64,000 nucleotides of DNA, taken from assembly GCF_001613445.1 (NCBI RefSeq), contig NZ_BDCJ01000020.1, positions 183,113-247,112 on the forward strand. The letters run 5' to 3'. Shown piece by piece: positions 1 through 8,144 of the stretch (position 1 is the stretch's first letter; each line of letters opens with the position of its first letter). Under the pieces are notes generated by a model, which was not told where the DNA came from, made no database searches, and was given only the letters and a program-made list of their open reading frames with translations. The position numbers and the translations under genes were made by a program. The DNA comes from Nocardia grenadensis NBRC 108939 (GTDB lineage Bacteria; Actinomycetota; Actinomycetes; Mycobacteriales; Mycobacteriaceae).

Positions 1-2
1 CC

Positions 3-77
3 GAGGTGCAGCGCGAGCTGGCCGAGTCGATGCAGGTTCTGGTCACCGCCGCCAGCGGGGAGCTCGTCTCCGCCTGA
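3..77 (+). CDS. 3' end of an unidentified gene (partial)
   Basis: An open frame enters from the left edge and ends at TGA 75-77, leaving 24 residues. The tail is helical and alanine/valine rich (ends GELVSA). In mycobacteria the gene upstream of nrdH encodes an NADPH-dependent FMN reductase-like protein, and a short helical tail would suit that family, but this is only a positional guess. The strong hairpin just after the stop supports a real gene end here. Confidence 0.5.
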   Translation, partial: EVQRELAESMQVLVTAASGELVSA

Positions 78-88
78 TCTCCGCGCAT

Positions 89-131
89 CGCGAGGGCCGC
101 TCCGTCCGATGGCGGAGCGGCCCTCGCGTTT
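89..131 (+). terminator. Intrinsic terminator after the partial gene
   Basis: A perfect 16-bp inverted repeat (89-104 with 113-128, arm CGCGAGGGCCGCTCCG) with an 8-nt loop is followed by TTT. It starts 11 nt after the stop codon at 77 and insulates the nrd operon from upstream transcription. Confidence 0.85.
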
Positions 132-610
132 CCGGTCGGTCGGTTTCCTACGGGACCGGAGGGCCTGCTGGGGCCCGGAGCGGCTGGTGTTACAGGCGTA
201 ACCTCCTGCGTTTGCTGAAAGAGAACTGGCCCGGATGATTTGTGATCTGGACCACGGCGAATACGGCGTGTCGAGTTGCTGTCCTGCGGCTTACAGCGGT
301 GAAATCACATGGTTGTGACTCGCAACATCTCGTGTTGTTTCTTTCTGTCGGCCACTAGGTGTAGTGTCATCGATGCCTGGAGGCGGCGGCGCGATCGGCC
401 CGCCGACACCGGGTGGAACCGGCCCGGACGTGGCGTTTCAGGGTCGGTCCTCGGAGTTTGCGCAGATCATCCGATCGTGCCGACACACCGCACAACACAG
501 ACGGGTCACCGGCTGGATCAGGTATGCGGTGAGCTCGGCCCGGAGGGCGGCGGACCGTCACCACGAAGGACCGCGAACACCGCACATAGGCACAGGAGAG
601 AGGGACTCGA
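132..610 (+). other. Intergenic region and long leader upstream of nrdH
   Basis: This 480-bp stretch has no convincing gene. It contains a perfect dyad TCACA-N4-TGTGA at 305-318 and the two NrdR-like boxes at 320-367. If transcription starts just downstream of the boxes, the nrdH message has a leader of more than 200 nt. No known riboswitch was recognised in it. A Shine-Dalgarno AGGAGAG lies about 12 nt before the nrdH ATG. Confidence 0.6.
320..367 (+). promoter_or_regulatory. Tandem NrdR-like boxes upstream of nrdHIE
   Basis: Two 16-mers resemble the NrdR consensus acaCwAtATaTwGtgt. Box 1 at 320-335 is TCGCAACATCTCGTGT (11 of 16 positions agree) and box 2 at 352-367 is CCACTAGGTGTAGTGT (13 of 16 agree). 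Their centres are 32 bp apart, about three helical turns, the spacing typical of NrdR operators. The same arrangement recurs upstream of nrdF at 23250-23297, and box 2 matches its nrdF counterpart at 13 of 16 positions. NrdR is the ATP/dATP-sensing repressor of ribonucleotide reductase genes; its own gene is not in this window. Confidence 0.75.
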
Positions 611-841
611 ATGATCACCGTGTACACCAAGCCCGCTTGCGTGCAGTGCAACGCCACCTACAAGGCCCTCGACAAGGCCGGGGTGGAATACCAGGTCGTC
701 GATATCTCCACCGATGCCGACGCGCGCGACTACGTGATGGCCCTCGGCTACCTGCAGGCCCCCGTCGTCGTCTCCGGTGACGAACACTGGTCCGGTTTCC
801 GGCCCGACCGCATCAAGGCGCTGGCCACCGTAGCCGCCTGA
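611..841 (+). CDS. nrdH: Glutaredoxin-like protein NrdH
   Basis: This 76-residue thioredoxin-fold protein is the electron donor that re-reduces class Ib ribonucleotide reductase (NrdE). The redox motif CVQC lies at residues 10-13 just after the first beta strand (ITVYTKPACVQC). The C-terminal half has the NrdH signature around VVSGDEHWSGFRPD, which in NrdH replaces the glutathione-binding residues of glutaredoxins, so reduction is expected to come from thioredoxin reductase. The ATG is preceded by AGGAGAG. It is the first gene of nrdH-nrdI-nrdE, 119 bp before nrdI. Confidence 0.95.
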   Translation: MITVYTKPACVQCNATYKALDKAGVEYQVVDISTDADARDYVMALGYLQAPVVVSGDEHWSGFRPDRIKALATVAA

Positions 842-960
842 GTGCGTCAGGCCCGGAGGCGGGAGCGCAGCGTAACCACGAAGGACCCGGGCTCAGGCGC
901 GATGGACATAGTCCGAGCGAACAGCGCACCCGACCGGGTCTTGGCAACAGGGGAGGTGAG

Positions 961-1410
961 ATGTCCGAGTCGCATACGCTGGTCTACTTCTCCAGTGCGT
1001 CGGAGAACACCCACCGATTCGTCGAGAAGCTGGATATCCCGGCACTCCGGATTCCCCTGCACACCACCGACTCGCTGCGGGTCGACGAACCCTACGTGCT
1101 GATCGTTCCCACCTACGGGGGCGGTCGGCACGTATTCGGTTCGACACGTTCCGACAAGGAATTCGTCCCGCGCCAGGTCGCCAAGTTCCTCAACGATCCG
1201 CACAATCGCGCGCTGCTGCGCGGGGTCATCGCGGCGGGGAATACGAACTTCGGCGACACCTTCTGCTTCGCAGGTGATGTCATCTCGCGTAAATGCGGGG
1301 TGCCCTACCTGTACCGCTTCGAACTCATGGGAACCGCCGAGGACGTCGCCCGCGTCCGTGAGGGATTGGGATTGTTTTGGCACCAACAACGACAGCACCA
1401 GCAGGTATGA
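961..1410 (+). CDS. nrdI: Flavodoxin-like NrdI
   Basis: NrdI (149 residues) is the flavodoxin-like partner that generates the oxidant used to assemble the dimanganese-tyrosyl radical cofactor of NrdF. The N-terminus LVYFSSASENTHRFVEKL is the FMN phosphate loop of the family, and VPTYGGG and GNTNFGD are the other flavin-contact loops. The ATG follows GGGGAGGTGAG. Its TGA (1408-1410) overlaps the ATG at 1407 and lies inside the 5' end of the longer nrdE frame, so the two genes are translationally linked. Confidence 0.95.
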   Translation: MSESHTLVYFSSASENTHRFVEKLDIPALRIPLHTTDSLRVDEPYVLIVPTYGGGRHVFGSTRSDKEFVPRQVAKFLNDPHNRALLRGVIAAGNTNFGDTFCFAGDVISRKCGVPYLYRFELMGTAEDVARVREGLGLFWHQQRQHQQV

Positions 1411-3566
1411 CGGCCCGTCTGGAGCAGCCCCCGCAGCGTGCCGGTGAGCCTGGTGAGGTCCTGGACTACCACGCCCTCAACGCGATGCTGAACCTGTACG
1501 GTCCGAACGGCGAGATCCAGTTCGACAAGGATCGCGAGGCCGCGCACCAGTACTTCCGGCAGCACGTCAACCAGAACACCGTCTTCTTCCACAACCTCGA
1601 CGAGAAGCTCGACTACCTCGTCGAGGAGAACTACTACGAGTCCGAGGTGCTCGAGCAGTACAGCCGGGCCTTCGTCAAGAAGCTGTTCCAGCAGGCCTAC
1701 GCCAAGAAGTTCCGGTTCCCGACCTTCCTGGGCGCGTTCAAGTACTACACCTCTTACACCCTCAAGACCTTCGACGGGAAGCGCTACCTGGAGCGTTTCG
1801 AGGACCGGGTGTGCATGGTGGCGCTGACCCTGGCCGCCGGTGACGAGGTGCTCGCGGGCAAACTCGTCGAGGAGATCATCGACGGCCGGTTCCAGCCGGC
1901 CACCCCGACCTTCCTGAACTCGGGGAAAAAGCAGCGCGGTGAGCCCGTTAGTTGTTTCCTCCTTCGCATAGAGGACAATATGGAGTCCATCGGGCGCTCC
2001 ATCAATTCCGCGCTGCAGCTGTCCAAGCGCGGCGGTGGGGTCGCGCTGCTGCTCAGTAATATCCGTGAACACGGTGCCCCGATCAAGAAGATCGAGAACC
2101 AGTCCTCGGGCGTCATCCCGATCATGAAACTGCTCGAGGACTCCTTCTCCTACGCCAACCAGCTCGGTGCGCGCCAGGGTGCGGGCGCGGTGTACCTGCA
2201 CGCCCACCACCCCGATATCTACCGGTTCCTCGACACCAAGCGGGAGAACGCGGACGAGAAGATTCGCATCAAAACGCTGTCGCTGGGCGTGGTGATCCCC
2301 GACATCACCTTCGAACTGGCCAAGAAGAACGAGGACATGTACCTGTTCTCGCCCTACGACGTGGAACGGATCTACGGCAAGCCGTTCGCCGATGTCGATG
2401 TCACCGAGAAGTACTACGAGATGGTCGACGACAAGCGGATCCGCAAGTCCAAGATCAAGGCGCGTGAGTTCTTCCAGACCATCGCCGAGCTGCAGTTCGA
2501 ATCCGGCTACCCCTACATCATGTTCGAGGACACGGTGAACCGGGCCAACCCGATCGCCGGCAAGATCACCCACTCGAACCTGTGCTCGGAGATCCTGCAG
2601 GTCTCCACCCCGTCGATCTACAACGACGACCTCACCTACGCGCATGTGGGCAAGGACATCTCCTGCAACCTGGGATCGCTCAATATCGCCAAGGCGATGG
2701 ATTCCCCGGATTTCGCGCGCACCATCGAGGTCTCGATCCGGGCGCTGACCGCCGTCTCCGATCAGACCCATATCAACTCGGTTCCCTCGATCGAACAGGG
2801 CAACAACTCCTCGCACGCCATCGGCCTCGGTCAGATGAATCTGCACGGCTACCTGGCGCGCGAACATATCCACTACGGGTCCGAAGAGGGCCTGGACTTC
2901 ACCGATATCTACTTCTACACCGTCGTCTATCACGCCCTGCGGGCCTCGAATATGCTTGCGCGGGAACGTGGTACGTACTTCGGCGGGTTCCCCGAATCCA
3001 AGTACGCCTCGGGTGAGTACTTCGACAAGTACACCGATCAGGTATGGGAGCCGAAGACCGAGCGGGTCGCGCGGCTGTTCGCCGACGCCGGTATCCGTAT
3101 CCCCACCCGGGACGACTGGCGGGAGCTGAAGGCCGCGGTCATGGAGCACGGCCTCTACAACCAGAACCTGCAGGCCGTCCCGCCGACCGGGTCGATCTCC
3201 TACATCAACCACTCCACCAGCTCCATCCACCCGGTGGCGTCGAAGATCGAGATCCGCAAGGAAGGCAAGATCGGCCGCGTCTACTATCCGGCCCCGTACA
3301 TGACCAACGAGAACCTGGACTACTACCAGGACGCGTACGAGATCGGCTACGAGAAGATCATCGACACCTACGCCGCGGCCACCCAGCACGTGGACCAGGG
3401 CCTGTCGCTGACCCTCTTCTTCAAGGACACCGCCACCACCCGCGACCTGAACAAAGCCCAGATCTACGCTTGGCGCAAGGGCATCAAAACCCTCTACTAC
3501 ATCCGCCTGCGGCAGATGGCGCTGGAGGGCACCGAGGTCGAGGGCTGCGTGAGCTGCATGCTCTGA
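1377..3566 (+). CDS. nrdE: Class Ib ribonucleoside-diphosphate reductase alpha subunit
   Basis: NrdE is the catalytic subunit that reduces ribonucleoside diphosphates to deoxyribonucleotides. The protein is 729 residues from TTG 1377, or 719 from ATG 1407, which overlaps the nrdI stop as ATGA. Both starts are plausible and neither has a strong ribosome site. Seen directly are the redox cysteine in VSCFLL, the thiyl-radical cysteine in SNLCSEI, its partner in DISCNLGSLN, and the C-terminal relay CVSCML. There is no N-terminal ATP-cone, as expected for class Ib. It is the last gene of the operon and is followed by a terminator at 3598. Its partner nrdF lies far away at 22234-23196 on the minus strand. 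Confidence 0.95.
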   Translation: MAPTTTAPAGMTARLEQPPQRAGEPGEVLDYHALNAMLNLYGPNGEIQFDKDREAAHQYFRQHVNQNTVFFHNLDEKLDYLVEENYYESEVLEQYSRAFVKKLFQQAYAKKFRFPTFLGAFKYYTSYTLKTFDGKRYLERFEDRVCMVALTLAAGDEVLAGKLVEEIIDGRFQPATPTFLNSGKKQRGEPVSCFLLRIEDNMESIGRSINSALQLSKRGGGVALLLSNIREHGAPIKKIENQSSGVIPIMKLLEDSFSYANQLGARQGAGAVYLHAHHPDIYRFLDTKRENADEKIRIKTLSLGVVIPDITFELAKKNEDMYLFSPYDVERIYGKPFADVDVTEKYYEMVDDKRIRKSKIKAREFFQTIAELQFESGYPYIMFEDTVNRANPIAGKITHSNLCSEILQVSTPSIYNDDLTYAHVGKDISCNLGSLNIAKAMDSPDFARTIEVSIRALTAVSDQTHINSVPSIEQGNNSSHAIGLGQMNLHGYLAREHIHYGSEEGLDFTDIYFYTVVYHALRASNMLARERGTYFGGFPESKYASGEYFDKYTDQVWEPKTERVARLFADAGIRIPTRDDWRELKAAVMEHGLYNQNLQAVPPTGSISYINHSTSSIHPVASKIEIRKEGKIGRVYYPAPYMTNENLDYYQDAYEIGYEKIIDTYAAATQHVDQGLSLTLFFKDTATTRDLNKAQIYAWRKGIKTLYYIRLRQMALEGTEVEGCVSCML

Positions 3567-3597
3567 GAGGCTGGGGCGCAGATCTAGCGGTCGCGAC

Positions 3598-3634
3598 ATC
3601 GGCACCACCTTCGTAACGGAAGCGTGGTGCCGAT
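3598..3634 (+). terminator. Terminator after nrdHIE
   Basis: An 11-bp inverted repeat (ATCGGCACCAC at 3598-3608 with GTGGTGCCGAT at 3624-3634) lies 32 bp after the nrdE stop. No clear T tract follows it, so it is a stable hairpin of the type common in GC-rich actinomycetes. Confidence 0.7.
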
Positions 3635-3682
3635 CGTCGTTATCGCATGAAAATCGATAGCGTCGATCGTTATCTTGGGTGA

Positions 3683-3937
3683 ATGACCAGGACGATCAGT
3701 CATACCGAGCTACGCGACGGCAGCGCGGGCGTAATGGCTGCGCTGGACGCAGGTGAGGATTTCGTCATCACCTGTAACGGCCGGCCCATCGCTGAAATGC
3801 GCCCGATCGCCCCGCGACGCAACATGACGACCGCGGAGTTGAAGAAGCGACTCGCCAGGTTTGGGGACACCGCGAACGCGGCGGGCGAGCGTGCGGAAAT
3901 CGACGCTTCATCCGGAGAAGACAGGCTGGATGGCTGA
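3683..3937 (+). CDS. Phd/YefM-type antitoxin
   Basis: This 84-residue protein has the antitoxin fold of the Phd/YefM family. The N-terminus TRTISHTELRDGSAGVMAAL forms the DNA-binding beta-alpha segment, followed by the strand FVITCNGRPIAEMRPI typical of the family. The C-terminal third is charged and would be the toxin-binding, protease-sensitive tail. It would normally repress its own promoter and neutralise a VapC-type PIN toxin encoded immediately downstream. Here the downstream frame overlapping its stop codes for only 30 residues, so the toxin appears to be lost. The ATG lies about 50 bp beyond the nrdE terminator. Confidence 0.8.
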   Translation: MTRTISHTELRDGSAGVMAALDAGEDFVITCNGRPIAEMRPIAPRRNMTTAELKKRLARFGDTANAAGERAEIDASSGEDRLDG

Positions 3938-4022
3938 ACCGGAATCGAGCACCACCGATACGGGGCCTGTCGGACTGCGGATGGACCGTCATATCCACCG
4001 GGGCGACGGGGCCATCCACTGA
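3930..4022 (+). pseudogene. Possible remnant of the partner toxin start
   Basis: An ATG at 3930 overlaps the antitoxin stop by 8 bp, the coupling usual for a toxin gene. The frame stops after 30 residues (begins MAEPESSTTDTG). A VapC toxin would carry an acidic active-site residue in an early LLDTS-like motif; only a TDTG stretch hints at that. This is either a degraded toxin start or chance coding, and no other toxin frame follows. Confidence 0.3.
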
Positions 4023-4124
4023 ACTGGCTGCCTCTACAGCCGGAATACGGTTAGGTCAGAGGGGAGGTGTCCAGATGTGCCGTGATACGGGTGGGCGCGC
4101 CCGGAGCGAAAATGCGGGCGCGAC

Positions 4125-5123
4125 TCAGTCGGTCAGTGCCGGGAGGACTTCGCGTTCGAAGAGTTCGATACCGCTGGTGTCGTAGGCCGCTTCGGGGAAG
4201 TTGAAGATGGCGTAGCCCAGCCCGCGATCGCGGACGGCGGACAGTTTCTCCACGATCTGCTCCGGGGTGCCGGCCGCCGCGCTGCCATTGTTCAGGTTGT
4301 CGACATAGGCGCGGGCCTTCTCCTCGCCCAGGACCGGGGCGATCCGGGCGAGGTGCTCGGCTTTTCGCTGTTCGACCTCGGCCTCGGTGGCGCCGATGGC
4401 GACATTGAAGTTGGCGCTGCGCACGATGGCGTCGAAGTCGGTGCCGACCTCGGCGCAATGCGCGCGCAGGATCTCCGATTTGTGGGTGAACTCGTCGGGG
4501 CTGTTACCGGCGAAGTTGGTGTAGTTCGCGTACTTCGCGGCGATACGCAGGGTTTTCTTCTCGCCGCCGCCCGCGATCCACAGCGGCAGGCCGCCCTCCT
4601 GGGCGGGTAGCGGGCGCACGATCGCACCGTCCGCCTGGTAGTAGCGGCCGTCGAGGGTGGCGGTGCCGGTCTGCCAGGCCTGACGGAAGATCTGCACCCC
4701 TTCGTCGAGCCGGCCGAGCCGCTCCCCGGCGGTGGGGAAACCGTATCCGTAGGCACGCCATTCGTGTTCGTACCAGCCACCGCCGATACCCATTTCGGTG
4801 CGGCCGCCGGAGATGAGGTCCACCGTCGCCGCGACCTTGGCCAGGTAGGCCGGGTTACGGTAACTGATCGCCGTACACATCTGCCCCAGCCGCACCCGGG
4901 TGGTGGTGGCGGCGAAGGCGGACATGAGGGTCCAGGCCTCGTGGGTGGCTTCCTCGCTGGGCTCCGGAACGGTGTGGAAATGGTCGTACACCCACAGCGA
5001 CTCCCATACCGGGTTCGCATCGGCGCGGGCAGCCAGACCCCGCATCACCTCCCAGTGGGTAGCGGGTTCGAGACCTACCAGGTCGAGACGCCACCCCTGC
5101 GGGATGAAGATTCCGAAGCGCAC
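4125..5123 (-). CDS. LLM-class F420-dependent oxidoreductase
   Basis: This 332-residue protein belongs to the luciferase-like TIM-barrel family, whose actinobacterial members mostly use coenzyme F420. Family signatures include the N-terminal strand RFGIFIPQG, the SYRNPAYLAK segment, and GGRTEMGIGGGWYEHEW, which shapes the cofactor pocket. I chose GTG 5123 because a strong GAGGAGAG lies 6-8 nt upstream and the alignment to the family begins there; the frame stays open farther upstream but is not family-like. The substrate cannot be deduced. It is single, divergent from the gene at 5511. Confidence 0.85.
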   Translation of the reverse strand: MRFGIFIPQGWRLDLVGLEPATHWEVMRGLAARADANPVWESLWVYDHFHTVPEPSEEATHEAWTLMSAFAATTTRVRLGQMCTAISYRNPAYLAKVAATVDLISGGRTEMGIGGGWYEHEWRAYGYGFPTAGERLGRLDEGVQIFRQAWQTGTATLDGRYYQADGAIVRPLPAQEGGLPLWIAGGGEKKTLRIAAKYANYTNFAGNSPDEFTHKSEILRAHCAEVGTDFDAIVRSANFNVAIGATEAEVEQRKAEHLARIAPVLGEEKARAYVDNLNNGSAAAGTPEQIVEKLSAVRDRGLGYAIFNFPEAAYDTSGIELFEREVLPALTD

Positions 5124-5510
5124 AGCACTCTCCTCAGATGTCGGGCCCGGGGCCACCGCGAGATATCTCGGTCTCCACTCTGGCAAGCCCTGGGCGGGTG
5201 GGCAACGTTTGTACGCTGACCGCGCCGAATTGCTGGTGCCGCCACCGCCCGCCCGCACCCGAGTGCGGCTGCCCGGTACGGGCGCCCCCTGCCCGAGTCG
5301 CATTCCACGGGTGGTACCGCCTGTCTGAGGACTGCTCCCCGTGGCGAACGGGCCGACGAAATCCGTCGATCGGGCCCGGGCGGTCGGCGTGGTCACGCCG
5401 TGGACGCCATCGGCCACCGTTGCGTCACCTCTGCCGAAGGTGACAGCCACGGCAGTCTTGTGCGACATTGCTGTCGATAGACGGAACACCAGCGACACAG
5501 GGAGTTCTCC
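5124..5510. other. Divergent intergenic region
   Basis: This 387-bp spacer separates the oxidoreductase (leftward) from the Cys/His protein (rightward). It must hold both promoters. I found no convincing operator, repeat or small gene in it. Confidence 0.5.
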
Positions 5511-6476
5511 GTGCGCCCGATGACCGGTCCCGAAGGTATCACCGAGGTCAAAAGCCGCCTCCTGAAAGCTTTCACGGGCTGGTCGGGTGATTTCAAAGAC
5601 AAGGTAAGTGACGTCAGAGCGGGGGCATTGAAGCTCGAAGGACTGCTGGCCGATGCCGAGCGGAAAAGTCATCTGACGCTGACGTTCGCTGTCGACAGAA
5701 GTCCTCTACTCGGCAGTGTGCCCGGAAGCCGCCGAGCCGATGACATCGGCGAGAATTCGGCGCCGCTGGATGGCTCGCACATCGGCAAACCGGACGCCGG
5801 GCGAGGGCAGACCATCATCGACTCCCATATCGAACGCGCAGGCTGGGTGACACCAGGATCGAAAGAGCTACGCACGTACGAGACCGACAGGGGCACCAGA
5901 ATCCCGCCGCGCACCTGGGAAACGATCTCGCACCTGGCACCCGAAGGGCCCTGGTACTACCGAACGCCAGAGGGTCTGAAAGGGCTGTTCTACCTGGAGC
6001 GAGATCTCGGTCAGCAACTGGACCACTTCGAACCACGGGGCAAGATCAATCCACACTTCAATTGCCACGGCTATACATTCAGCCGTGACGGTGCAGCCGG
6101 CTGGCTTCCCGGCGCGAAAGTCGACGACATTCTGGCCGACAACGGGTTTCGCCGGGTGACCGACGAAAGTTCCGCTACCCCGGGGGATGTCGTTGTCTAT
6201 CGGGCAGGAGACGGAGAGGAAGCCGGCCGCGGCGTGGTCAATCACACGGGCGTGGTCGCGCAGGTCGGCCCCGATGGAATCATGGTCGATTCCAAGCTGG
6301 GCGCACTGTCGATTGCCCGGCATGAAATCGGCGAATTCGACGACCGGCAGGGACCACACGAAATCTATACAACCGATCGCCCCGATGGACGATTCCTGAC
6401 CCCCGTCCCCGGCTCCGAAACCGCCGCCCCCCCATGGCCATACGAACCCGGCGAGGCATCGGACGGGGCACGGTGA
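5511..6476 (+). CDS. Uncharacterised Cys/His protein, possible NlpC/CHAP-like fold
   Basis: I do not recognise a named family for this 321-residue protein. The GTG start has GGGAG six bases upstream. There is no signal peptide or membrane segment. The C-terminal half has the order expected of a papain-like or NlpC/P60-like amidase: FNCHGYTFSRD (Cys185), then GDVVVYRAGDGEE, then VNHTGVVAQV (His245) and a strand containing MVDSKLG. The first 60 residues look helical and could be a separate domain. Both ends are free of coupled genes. It could be a cysteine peptidase, an amidase, or a toxin-type effector without a visible partner. The catalytic reading is an inference from residue spacing. Confidence 0.55.
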   Translation: MRPMTGPEGITEVKSRLLKAFTGWSGDFKDKVSDVRAGALKLEGLLADAERKSHLTLTFAVDRSPLLGSVPGSRRADDIGENSAPLDGSHIGKPDAGRGQTIIDSHIERAGWVTPGSKELRTYETDRGTRIPPRTWETISHLAPEGPWYYRTPEGLKGLFYLERDLGQQLDHFEPRGKINPHFNCHGYTFSRDGAAGWLPGAKVDDILADNGFRRVTDESSATPGDVVVYRAGDGEEAGRGVVNHTGVVAQVGPDGIMVDSKLGALSIARHEIGEFDDRQGPHEIYTTDRPDGRFLTPVPGSETAAPPWPYEPGEASDGAR

Positions 6477-6571
6477 CGAGAGTGTGACCGAGCTCGCAGC
6501 CCCGTACGGCATAGGACGAACCGGAGCCGGACGCCGGCGGGCCCGGTGTGTCCGATTCCAGGTCCCAGTAC

Positions 6572-6592
6572 TTGACTGCGACGTAGCGTCAC
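6572..6592 (+). promoter_or_regulatory. Candidate MerR-type promoter/operator
   Basis: A TTGACT hexamer at 6572-6577 runs into a dyad GACG-TAG-CGTC (6580-6590), placed where MerR proteins bind between the -35 and -10 boxes. It lies 17 bp before the MerR-family start at 6609, which suggests autoregulation. The -10 element is not clear. Confidence 0.4.
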
Positions 6593-6608
6593 ACCCGAAG
6601 CTGATGGT

Positions 6609-7403
6609 GTGAGAATCAGCGAGATAGCCACCGCCGCCGGAACGACTCCCCGCGCCGTCCGCCACTATCATCGGCTGGGCCTGCTGCCCGAACCGGTCCG
6701 CCCCGACAGCGGCTATCGCGACTACGGACTGGCCGAGCTGGCGCGACTCATGCGTATCCGCTGGCTCGCCGACAACGGGTTGCCCCTGGGTGCGGTGGCC
6801 GCGGTGTTCGAGACCGAGCGCGGGACATCGGATACCGATGACCTCCGCGCGGATCTGGCGGCCTTGCACGACGAGATCTCCCACCGCGTCGCCCAGCTCG
6901 TCCGTAAGAAGGAAGGGCTCGGCCGAATGCTGGCCGCCGTCGACGCCGGCCGTACGCTCACCGCGCTACCCGCAGAGCTCGCCGACGTGCTCGACGCTGC
7001 CCGGGACCAGGCCGACGATCTGGAACGCCCGGCACTCGACCGGGAGCGCGATCTCCTGGAGATCATCGCCATCTCCGGCGACACTCCGGAGGAGATGTTC
7101 ACGTGGTTCGCGCGCGCGTTCTCCGATACCTCGGCACGGGAGAACTACCGGCGGATGCTGCGGGGCTGGGAGCAGTTGAGCGGCCGGGCGGTGGAGCAGT
7201 CCGGGGAGTTGATCGAACGGGTGGCATACGAGCTCGCCGGAGGGCTGCGCGCTGCCGACTTCGAATCGCTGGCGGCTTCGACCGCGTCCAGCGACGCGAG
7301 CGGCCCCGATCTGTCGCTGATGGCACTCGTGCCCGATCCGGCCCAGCGCCGCGCGGTACTGCGGGCGATCGAACTGCTCACCGGCACGGACGTTCGACCG
7401 TGA
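6609..7403 (+). CDS. MerR-family transcriptional regulator
   Basis: This 264-residue regulator begins with a MerR winged helix: RISEIATAAGTTPRAVRHYHRLGLLPEP, the GYRDYG turn and RIRWLADNGLPLGAV. A coiled-coil segment follows (about residues 75-115), then a long C-terminal region of unknown ligand specificity. It has no cysteine cluster for metal sensing. GTG 6609 starts right at the family's N-terminus. The stop overlaps the start of the membrane protein at 7400 (GTGA), so the two genes form an operon. Confidence 0.9.
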   Translation: MRISEIATAAGTTPRAVRHYHRLGLLPEPVRPDSGYRDYGLAELARLMRIRWLADNGLPLGAVAAVFETERGTSDTDDLRADLAALHDEISHRVAQLVRKKEGLGRMLAAVDAGRTLTALPAELADVLDAARDQADDLERPALDRERDLLEIIAISGDTPEEMFTWFARAFSDTSARENYRRMLRGWEQLSGRAVEQSGELIERVAYELAGGLRAADFESLAASTASSDASGPDLSLMALVPDPAQRRAVLRAIELLTGTDVRP

Positions 7404-7999
7404 CCGGGCGCCCAACCAGGTTCCTGCGGAACCAGGGCCGGGCCTACCGCGGGGTCTGGTTGTGGTTGCGTCGTCGCACCGATTGCGACGGCCGGGAACG
7501 TGAACCGTTGCCCGGCACGCGGGGCACGCTGGCGATGCCCCTGGCCTTTCTGGCGGTGACCCTGCTGGAGATGGCTGTGCTCCACCTCCTGATTCCGTGG
7601 ACGTGGCTGAGTATTTCGCTGGGCGTGCTGTCGCTGTGGTCACTATTGCTGCTGTTCGCGGTGTTCGTCGCGGATATCGCCTACCCGCACTACGCCACCG
7701 ATCGGGCGCTGGTGCTGCGCCGCGGCGGCCGCGAGATCGCGACCATCGCATTCGACCGGATCGCGGCCGTCACCGAACACCGGCGTTACAACCACACCGG
7801 GACAGCACTGGACGGCGACCGCCTGTTCCTCGCCGGACCGGACGGCACCACCATCGATGTGACGCTGCGCGAACCGGCCGATATCCGGGTGGAGTCACCG
7901 GTACCCAGCGGTCGGATCTCCGCCGCGGTGACCCGGATCAGCCTGTTTCTCGACAATCCCGAGCAACTCCGTGGCGCGCGGACACGCCCGGAAGTGTGA
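7400..7999 (+). CDS. Two-span membrane protein, unknown function
   Basis: The 199-residue product overlaps the MerR gene by 4 bp and is presumably co-regulated. Two adjacent hydrophobic helices (about residues 44-66 and 68-91) are followed by a cytoplasmic or external domain of about 105 residues, rich in beta strand, that resembles PH-like membrane-anchored domains (LVLRRGGREIATIAFDRI). I do not recognise a named family. It may be the effector or sensor partner of the MerR protein. Confidence 0.75.
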   Translation: MTGRPTRFLRNQGRAYRGVWLWLRRRTDCDGREREPLPGTRGTLAMPLAFLAVTLLEMAVLHLLIPWTWLSISLGVLSLWSLLLLFAVFVADIAYPHYATDRALVLRRGGREIATIAFDRIAAVTEHRRYNHTGTALDGDRLFLAGPDGTTIDVTLREPADIRVESPVPSGRISAAVTRISLFLDNPEQLRGARTRPEV

Positions 8000-8059
8000 A
8001 ACGCCGTGTGACGAACCTTTCGATGCGGACTTCCCATGGTCAGGATGTATTCTGATCAA

Positions 8060-8075
8060 GAATGCGTTCGCATTC
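8060..8075 (+). promoter_or_regulatory. Perfect palindrome upstream of the mgtE leader
   Basis: GAATGC-GTTC-GCATTC is a perfect inverted repeat 70 bp before the leader peptide start. It is a plausible binding site for a dimeric regulator of the mgtE transcript. The identity of the regulator is unknown. Confidence 0.4.
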
Positions 8076-8144
8076 ATAGACAGTTATCCGGATCGGGCGT
8101 GTACCCACGCGCGCGGCGGCGACCTAAGAGGAGGTGGTGTTGCA

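Noticed and set aside
305..318. TCACA-N4-TGTGA dyad as a CRP-type site
   Set aside because: The order of half-sites is inverted relative to TGTGA-N6-TCACA, so it does not fit CRP; it may still bind an unknown regulator.
1305..3608. Long minus-strand open frame antisense to nrdE
   Set aside because: It is the codon-bias shadow of a conserved gene in GC-rich DNA; its translation has a random-like, Val/Asp/Arg-rich composition with no family signal.
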